A stretch of 64,000 bases of DNA, from contig NC_059299.1 of the NCBI RefSeq assembly GCF_017591435.1, positions 12,665,817 through 12,729,816 on the forward strand, in the 5' to 3' direction. The stretch is from Portunus trituberculatus (Eukaryota > Arthropoda > Malacostraca > Decapoda > Portunidae). This document shows, one piece after another, positions 56,525-64,000 of the stretch. The notes beneath the pieces were generated by a model. The model saw only the letters and a program-made list of their open reading frames with translations, ran no database searches and was not told the origin of the DNA. Position numbers and translations under genes: made by a program. Position 1 is the stretch's first letter. Each line of letters begins with the position of its first letter.

Positions 56525-56638
56525 CTGAGGGAAGGAGAGAGAGAGGGAGATATTTCCATACAGGGACTGCCACGTGTAGGCCTTGATGGCTTATTGCACC
56601 TTCCCTTATGCTTATCCATGAGCTACTGCACGCTACGG

Positions 56639-56706
<68 letters not shown>
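56639..56706. repeat. (TG)n-(GA)n compound microsatellite
   Basis: (TG)n runs into (GA)n, upstream of the first recognised OATP exon. Confidence 0.95.
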
Positions 56707-56716
<10 letters not shown>

Positions 56717-56893
56717 TGAGTAGCTATACATGATTTACAAAAACAAGAGAATGAAATGATATTCAAATGAAGTTATTACAGCAAGAGAGAAGGAATAATA
56801 AGATGAAAGAAAAAGTGGAGGATGAAGTCAAGAAGTTGTGGATATGAAGAGAATGAGGCATGACAGAAGGATATAATACGAGTATATATAAAG

Positions 56894-57110
56894 AGCCGCC
56901 GTGGTACAATAGAACCATGCGTGCTTTGGGGTCTCTAAGCGCACGCGTTCGAATCCTGTCCACGGTCTGAGTGTAGGTTGGGCTTCCTCACTCGGGGCAA
57001 CAGTTTCCTAGCGGGTGGGCTTTGAGATAGGAGGTACCCCAAAAAGTATCCCCTTTAGCCCATAAATTCCCGTGAAAAGTCCACATGGTATAAATAAAAT
57101 AAAAAAAAGA
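56894..57110 (+). mobile_element. tRNA-derived SINE, family 2, copy a
   Basis: The head GCCGTGGTACAATAGAACC and B box GTTCGAATCC at 56948 are separated by a long variable-arm-like stretch, as in a Leu/Ser tRNA. The body GATAGGAGGTACCCCAAAAA is shared with the copy at 60262, and the tail is A-rich. Confidence 0.8.
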
Positions 57111-57343
57111 GAAACTGTGGAAGAGATAGAAAAAAAAATACAATCTAAAAGCATTCCTTAAATTACGAATCAATCCATTACTTTAGGACATTTTTTCTTA
57201 TAGTCACCTAGAGTTTTTTTTTATATATATTTTTGTACTAATCTCTCAAATAGCTATGTAGCCAAGAAGAGATAAGATTAGTTATAGGTATTTCCCCTTT
57301 CCATGGTCCACGGAAGCTATTTCAAAACTGTTTTCGATTTTAA

Positions 57344-57905
57344 GGCCCCGAGCACACTAGCGACTTTGTAGAGCCACAAGTGGCTGCGTTTTGTGGCGGG
57401 GATATTTTCTCCCATAGGTTCCCATTGTTTTCAAGCTTTGCCGATCACACTTGTGTCTGTGGCTCGCGACTGTGGCAAGCTGTCGCTCGTCCCCGCCACA
57501 AACAGCGCATTTTGTGGCTGGCTGAGAGCACACTAGCGACCTCTGGCGACCACATGTGGCTGCTAATCAGTGATGCAGGAAACTTCGTAGATTATCATGT
57601 AAAACTGTCCGTGGGTCAATCTCGAAGCAGTAATTGGGTGCATCCATAGCGCTCTCTGACGACGGCGGCGGCGACGTCGCAGAAGTATAAGCAGTGACAG
57701 TGCCTCTTCCTCAGAGTCCATGCTGAAACTGAGATGCAGTGATATCGGTGTGGCGACCAAATGTGGCCGGGTATTCAAAACATAACCACATGTGGTCGCC
57801 ACATGTGGTCGCAACTTGTGGCTCTAAAAAGTGGCTAGTGTGCTCTGGCCCGCCACTTTGCGCGGCCACTTGTGGTTCCACAGAGTGGCTAGTGTGCTCG
57901 GGGCC
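57344..57905. mobile_element. Composite MITE, TAA target duplication (PIF/Harbinger-like)
   Basis: The ends GGCCCCGAGCACACTAGCGA and TGGCTAGTGTGCTCGGGGCC are inverted, flanked by TAA at 57341-57343 and 57906-57908. A second, inner pair of the same termini occurs (GAGCACACTAGCGACC at 57526 and GGCTAGTGTGCTC at 57833). Short subterminal CACATGTGG/CCACATGTG repeats are frequent. There is no transposase. Confidence 0.82.
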
Positions 57906-58022
57906 TAAGAGAGGATCGTAGTAGTGAAAGATCTCAGAAGGAAAAAAATGCAGATGCGAGGAAACGTACGCAGGATAAGCTAATGGAGGATGCTAACAAG
58001 GAAGCTGAGTAGGAGAGATCAT

Positions 58023-58025
<3 letters not shown>

Positions 58026-58053
<28 letters not shown>
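58026..58053. repeat. (CA)n microsatellite fused to SINE head
   Basis: CA repeats run directly into the 5' end of the next SINE. Confidence 0.9.
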
Positions 58054-58057
<4 letters not shown>

Positions 58058-58345
58058 TAGCTCAGTGGTTAGAGCGCTGGCTTCACAAGCCAGAGGACCG
58101 GGGTTCGATTCCCCGGCCGGGTGGAGATATTTGGGTGTCTCCTTTCACGTGTAGCCCCTGTTCACCTAGCAGTGAGTAGGTACGGGATGTAAATCGAGGA
58201 GTTGTGACCTTGTTGTCCCGGTGTGTGGCGTGTGCCTGGTCTCAGGCCTATCCGAAGATCGGAAATAATGAGCTCTGAGCTCGTTCCGTAGGGTAACGTC
58301 TGGCTGTCTCGTCAGAGACTGCAGCAGATCAAACAGTGAAACACA
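58050..58345 (+). mobile_element. tRNA-derived SINE, family 3 (Val-CAC-like head)
   Basis: GGTAGCTCAGTGGTTAGAGC (A box) and GGTTCGATTCC (B box) flank an intact anticodon arm CTGGC-TTCACAA-GCCAG with anticodon CAC. The 3' acceptor strand is CCGGGTG. The 5' acceptor strand is CACACGG, so one position is mismatched. A long unique body follows, so this is a SINE, not a functional tRNA gene. Confidence 0.8.
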
Positions 58346-58753
58346 CACTGACTGACGAAGATTTGTGAGCAAGGAACAATGTTTAAAAAAATAAATGACA
58401 AATTCATTTAAAAAAGCGGTAGATTACGAGCTTCATTCAACGGTAAACACACACACACACACACACACACACACGCGCACCAGATATCAGAGAAGAACCG
58501 TTACAAAGCGATAAAGAAGATCCGCCCGTCCATCCAGCATTGTGCGGTTTTCCTTAATGCTTATCTCGCCTGACTTTTCAGATGCACTGCTTATCCCTAC
58601 ACAGATGAGTGATATGCACAGACGAGGTCACACCAACCCTGTAGTTTGTGTTTTATCTCTTATCCCACGTTCCGAACGCTGAAATGGCTCTTCTCTGATA
58701 CCTTACCAAAGTGCTTATCCCTACAGACGTTGGCTATTATGGAAGGTAACCCT

Positions 58754-58899
<146 letters not shown>

Positions 58900-59575
58900 G
58901 TCAACTGCAGTAATGTTCAGCGTTGCTTTCATTTCCCACTGCTCTTGTTATTCTATCCACTTTTGCCTTTTGCTCTTCTACTTGGATTCTTTTTGTTAAA
59001 CGCATGTCCTCTGCCTTTCTTTCTTCTTCTAGGTCTCTTATAATCTTATTTGATACTTTTTATTTGGAAAAGAATTTTTCTTTCTCTGAATTTTATTTCT
59101 GCTCTTTGGTTCTCCTCTCTTAAGCATGAAAATTACCCGATAATTTATACGCTTCACAGCAGCTCAGAGGACTTCAGACTAAGGGAAAATTATAAACTCT
59201 AAACGATGAACCAGATGTTTGGGTTCATTATCCCTAACGAGGAGACATGTATGTACGTACGTACACTTGTAACATATTCTAACGAGTCATTTCATGATTT
59301 ATTCATATATTTTTTTTATTTATTTCCATTCCATGATCCTCCGTATGCTATCCTCATGGGGTGGTAAGCATAAACAATACGGATATTATGTATAACTGAT
59401 GGAACTCGTATGTGAACAGGCGAGTATAAATATGAGTAAATAATATTTACAAATCATGGAAAAATGTCAAAACTCAACGCAACAAGTAACTTTTAAAAAT
59501 TTAGTGTTGCAAAGATAGTGAAACGCAGAAACACGACACGCCTAATCTAACTCCTCCTCTAACCTATCTAAATCA

Positions 59576-59581
59576 TTATTA

Positions 59582-59621
<40 letters not shown>

Positions 59622-59701
59622 CATTATTATTATTATTATTATCATCATCATCATCATCATCATCATTATTATTAATATTCATATCATTGTTTTTTTATCT
59701 A

Positions 59702-59760
<59 letters not shown>

Positions 59761-59785
59761 CATTGTTATTATAATTATTTTTCAT

Positions 59786-59817
<32 letters not shown>

Positions 59818-59948
59818 TACTATAATAATAATTATCATTATTACAATTATCAGTATCATAATGATTATCGTCTTTATTATAATTTCTAGTTTGTCTTCAT
59901 TTATTATCATTATCATCATTGTTATCACTGTTATTGTTGTTATTATTA

Positions 59949-59988
<40 letters not shown>

Positions 59989-60012
59989 CATTATTATTAT
60001 TATCATTATTAA
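59576..60012. repeat. (ATT)n/(ATC)n/(CTA)n trinucleotide array
   Basis: A 430-base array of trinucleotides, mainly ATT with ATC and CTA blocks, giving spurious hydrophobic and Tyr-rich frames. Confidence 0.95.
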
Positions 60013-60261
60013 CATTCATTCAGTTTCATTCAATGTTCCCTTGCATGTTATAGTCATGAGGTGATACACGCCATCATCTGCGTGGAAGATAAGGGCGGCT
60101 ACATATTGTGCCTGCCACCAACCAACAGTGAATGGAGCAAGCAACACGTCACTATCTCCTGCTCCCTCTCCCACAATTTCCTGCCTGATTACCTATCCTG
60201 ATTCCTATTACGAGCGGTATGTGGGACCCTCAGTGGAGCATTGTGCAGGTCATATCACCAA

Positions 60262-60465
60262 ACCTGCCGTGGTACAGTGGAACCATGCGTGCTTTGGGGT
60301 CCGAGGGGTCTCCAAGCGCACGGGTCCGAATCCCGTCCACGGTCTCACTCGGGACAACGATTTCGTAGCGGGTGGGCTTTGAGATAGGAGGTACCCCAAA
60401 AAGTATCCCCTTTAGCCCATAAATTCCCGTGAAAAGCCCACATGGTATAAAAAGAAAAAAAAGAC
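60262..60465 (+). mobile_element. tRNA-derived SINE, family 2, copy b
   Basis: GCCGTGGTACAGTGGAACC head, B box GGTCCGAATCC at 60324, and the same body as the copy at 56894. Less decayed in the head than that copy. Confidence 0.8.
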
Positions 60466-62344
60466 TCGACGCGCTCTAGAACTGACTTATTCACATCAGC
60501 AATTGTCAAAAAGTTTAAATAAAATTACAACAGTGCATTCTTGGTTATACTGTCATTCCTCCTCTACTTATATTCTCCTGTGAACATACCATCCTAATAA
60601 TTCTCCAATCACACCAAAATATTGCTTTCATGATAAATAAGGTTACGTTAAAATATGCCAGATAATATTAGTATGGTTAGGTTTGGTAAAGTTAAATAAG
60701 AATAGAGAGGAACTATTTTGATAAATGTTTTATGGTGGCTAGGTTATGTCATGTTAGGTTATGCTATGTAAGGTACAATGAGCTGAGGTACCTATCCTAG
60801 GAAGGATCTGTTTGGAGTACATTTTCGGGGAGATTAGGTTAGATATGGCAAGACAAAGCTGAGTTAGGTTACGTTAAGTAAGGTGAGGTTACGTCAAGTT
60901 GAAGCTGGGTTACGTTATCGAAGTTAAATAATGTCGGGTTTGATAAGGTGTGGCTCATCTTGGTTAGGTTGTATAAAGTAAGGCAAGATTAGGTTACATG
61001 GCTTAGTTAGGTGAAATAACATTAGTGTAAGTTAGGATGGTAATCATGAGAAAAGAACTGTATGGGGAAAATTTTCACGAAGAAATCTTGGTGAGTGAAA
61101 TCTGTTTGGAATCCACACAGAAGCATTTTCCTGGCAATACTCATAGTGAAGTGCCACTCTCCGCTCACACCGTCGCTCTCCTTTGTCGGATGCTGGGGAA
61201 CACGTGTGCAGGTGTTCCGTCAGCTCTCACACACCTGACTCATGCTGAGCCATAAGTCTCATTTATCCTACCCCCCTTCCCCTGCTCACTCCTCTCCCTC
61301 CCTCCACCTTGCGCCTTACTGACGAAAGGATAGTGGGAAGCGGGCTCAAAAATTATTAACAGGATGGAATGACGAATGAAGGATAGAGTAATGGCAGAAT
61401 GAGCGATACGCAAAGGATGAGTATATAATATGATGATACCAGTCCTATCTATATTAGTCTAGTGTGGGTTATGCCTAGTACTGTTTTCCTTTTTTTTTTT
61501 TTTTTCGTTAACCGAAGCCAAGTCACTACCGATATCTATATTAGAAAGGTTCTAAGGCAGAAATATGAAGAAAGTAAGTAGAAAAATTGAATTAAAAGAT
61601 AAAAACATTCAACGAGGACAAAAATGGTAAATGAATAAAATGTCTAAGTCATTATTCACACATTATTTGTTTTTTCTCTCTCTTTCTTTTTTTACATTGT
61701 ATTTATTGATACCTATCCGACGTCTTTTCCCAGAGTTCCTCCATTAATCCCTCTTGGTTTTCATTGGGTGGCTTTGTCAGTTAACAAGTTCCACGCTGCC
61801 ACACACAACACCAGCACGAGTGGCGGAGGGGCAGAGGTGAATCTAAAGTCAGACGCGGACTCTCACCCTGCTGTCCTTGAGCTGCCCAAGGATACCACGC
61901 GCCTCTTTTAAACTGAGGACGCCACCACATCACACTCACTCACATCACTTTACCCAGATGCATGCTGCTGGCAGAGTACTGGGACTGGGCACGGGAGAGC
62001 TGAGGGGAATGAAGAGATGAGGAAAATGGGAACGGTTGTCTATGTTACTATCTCTTCCCTCGTCTCCACTCTTGCATTCATATGTTGATTCATCCACTAC
62101 ATTACTGAGAGTTTAGTCTTTCCTTTCACCATTCGACCTGTCCATGCACGTATCCACATCACGCTTTTCCATCCTGACAATCCATCAATCATTCATCTGT
62201 AAAATCCTCAGATGAGGCTTTAATTCTAGTTTTCTAGCCTCCAATAACTTATTAACTCGTGTTTTCCTGTCACCATCCTAACGGGACACTACTAAGATGT
62301 CAAGTGACTTTGAATTATAGTCTGTTCCATCTATAAAGTCCGTT
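60466..62344. other. Gene-poor stretch with dispersed TTAGG-like motifs
   Basis: Between 60660 and 61010 short GGTTAGGTT/GGTTACGTTA motifs recur irregularly. No exon is recognised on either strand, including the missing N-terminal OATP exon. A minus-strand donor-like GCAGG|GTGAGAG near 61870 could end a non-coding first exon, but support is weak. Confidence 0.45.
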
Positions 62345-64000
62345 CTAGGTATGGTAGATTCCAAAATTTCCATGAGTGCTGAACTGTTCTCTCAAACCTT
62401 TGCTAACAACTCCACTTTCGATGATTCTTGGCTTGTCCCTCCCTCTCCTCCTCCTCCTGACTATTTCATGTCTTCATTCAAATTTCTTCGTAATGATGTT
62501 TTCCATGCCCTTGCTGGCCTAAACCCTCGGAAAGGTTATGGACCTGATGGGGTATCTCCTATCGCTCTCAAAAACTGTGCTTCCGTGCTTGCATCTTGTC
62601 TAGCCAAACTCTTTTAACTATGCCTATCGATTTCTACCTTTCCTCTTGCTAGAAGCTTGCCTACATTCAGCCTGTTCCTAAAAAAGGATAACCTTTCTAA
62701 TCCCTCAAATTATCACCCTATAGCTTTAATCTTTTACTTGTCTAAAGTCTTTAATCTTTCCTCAATAGGATGATTCTCAAACATCTGTCATTTCACAATC
62801 TTCTATCTGATCACCAGTACGGCTTCCGTCAAGATTGCTCTACTGAGTTTTGGTCATCCTCTTTTAGATATTTCGGTGAAACTTTTGCTGGTGCATCAGC
62901 CATATCGAAAACTTTTGATAGAGTCTGACACAAAGCTTTGATTTCAAAACTGCCCTCCTACGGTTTTTATCCTTCTCTCTGCAACTTCATCTCTAGTGTC
63001 CTCTCCAACTGTCCTATTGCTGTTGAAGTAGATGGTCACTGTTCTTCTAAATCTATCGACAGTGATGTTCCTCAAGATTCTCTCCTGTCACCCACTCTCT
63101 TTCTATTATTCATTAGTGATCTTCTTAACCAAACTTATTGCCCTATCCACTCCTACGGTGATGATACCACCCTAGACTTTTCCACGTCTTTTCAGAGACG
63201 ACCAGCCCTTCAGGAATTCAATAGATCACGCAGGGACGCCAGAGAAAGCCTGACTTTTGATCTTTCTAATATTTCTGATTGGAGCAGAGAAGACTTAGTA
63301 GTGTTCAATGCCTCAAAAAACTCAATTCCTCCATCTATCAACTCGACACAACCTTCCCGACAACTATCCCCTCTTCTTCAATGACACTCAGCTGTCCCAG
63401 TCTTCTACACCGAATATCCTAGGTCTGTCCTTTACTCATAATCTAAATTGGAAACGTTACATCTTTTGCTAAAATAGCTTCTATGAAGTTAGGCGTTCTG
63501 CGGCGTCTCCGCCAGTTTTTCTCGCAGCTCCAACTGCTAACTCTGTACAAGGACCTTATCCGTCCTTGTATGAAGTACTCTTCGCATGTTTGGGGTTTTC
63601 CACTCACACTGTTTTATTAGATAGGGTGGTATCAAAAGCTTTTCGTCTCATTAACATCCCTCCTCTGAGTAACTTTATTCAGCCTCTTTCTCTCCGCCGA
63701 AATGTTGCATCTCATTTTATCTTTTATCGCTTTTTTCAAGCTAACTGCTCTACTGGTCTTGCTTACTGCATGCCTCCCCTCCTCCTAAGGCCTTGCTGTA
63801 CAAGTCTTTCTTCTTTCTCTGACCCCTATTCTGTCCAACTCTCTAATGCAAGAGTTAACCAGTACTCTCAATCATTCGTATCCTTCTCCAGTAAACTCTC
63901 GAACTCCCTGCCTGCTTCTGTATTTCCATCTTCCTTCGACTTGACTTCTTTTAAGAGGGACGTTTCAAGACATTTGTCCCAGATTTTTGGCTAACTTACT
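62345..64000 (+). mobile_element. Jockey-like LINE, copy C (runs off the window)
   Basis: The plus strand encodes PSPPPPDYFMSSFKFLRNDV and GPDGVSPIALKNCASV (62540), then AISKTFDRV (62905). The catalytic box is SYGDDTTLDFS (63150; Ala to Gly next to the two Asp). The C-terminal end reads FIPFS-like QSFVSFSSKLSNSLPAS and stops at 63992. Frameshifts separate these blocks. The 3' UTR lies beyond the window. Confidence 0.85.

Noticed and set aside
57380..57921. Frames with Cys/Trp-rich protein (CGSRLW, WLVCSGP repeats)
   Set aside because: They lie entirely inside the MITE at 57344-57905 and reflect its subterminal repeats.
58053..58125. Functional tRNA-Val(CAC) gene
   Set aside because: The acceptor stem has a mismatch and the head continues into a long SINE body, so it is a SINE.
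59582..60064. 160-codon hydrophobic frame resembling a membrane protein
   Set aside because: It is the translation of (ATT)n/(ATC)n trinucleotide repeats.

Overview
This window is eukaryotic and looks like an arthropod, probably a decapod crustacean. The signs are spliced genes with GT-AG introns, a very high microsatellite load ((CT)n, (AT)n, (CA)n, (CTA)n, (AAG)n tracts, some over 250 bp), degraded non-LTR retrotransposons, several tRNA-derived SINE families, many Tc1/mariner (pogo/Tigger-like) elements with TA target duplications, and TTAGG-like repeats. The species assignment is inference. There are no bacterial operons, CRISPR arrays or rRNA genes.

Two host genes can be reconstructed, both on the minus strand and in tandem. 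(1) Positions 37119 to 3343 hold a DEF8-like gene (differentially expressed in FDCP 8 homolog, a Rubicon-homology/zinc-finger adaptor of late endosomes and lysosomes). I resolve ten coding exons whose reading phases join without conflict (558 codons plus stop). They include a 19.3 kb first coding intron and a 48-nt symmetric micro-exon at 11399-11446. (2) Positions 56524 to 45127 hold the last ~623 codons of an organic anion transporting polypeptide (OATP/SLCO). Twelve exons run from TM2 to the stop codon, including the Kazal-like extracellular loop. The first ~80-100 residues were not found and probably lie upstream, beyond the window or in an unrecognised exon.

The rest is mostly mobile DNA. 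Positions 4390-6374 hold two Tigger-type elements around (AT)n tracts. Positions 14139-28221 hold a dense nest of pogo/Tigger elements, one long palindrome (21309-21926) and a broken autonomous Tigger copy (22337-24986). Positions 25008-29690 and 46030-49850 hold minus-strand jockey-like LINE copies, and 62345-64000 a plus-strand copy. Positions 29715-35250 hold three tandem Rex1/CR1-like LINE copies. Four copies of one tRNA-SINE family all sit inside LINEs. Positions 57344-57905 hold a composite MITE, and 43140-44345 a foldback element.

The most useful observations are the DEF8 micro-exon, the small-residue/valine-rich amphipathic N-terminus of the DEF8 protein, the frequent contact between OATP splice sites and microsatellites, the ~0.6 kb palindrome, an orphan exon-like ORF between the two genes, and a stray transmembrane ORF inside an OATP intron. 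No wholly new system is claimed.
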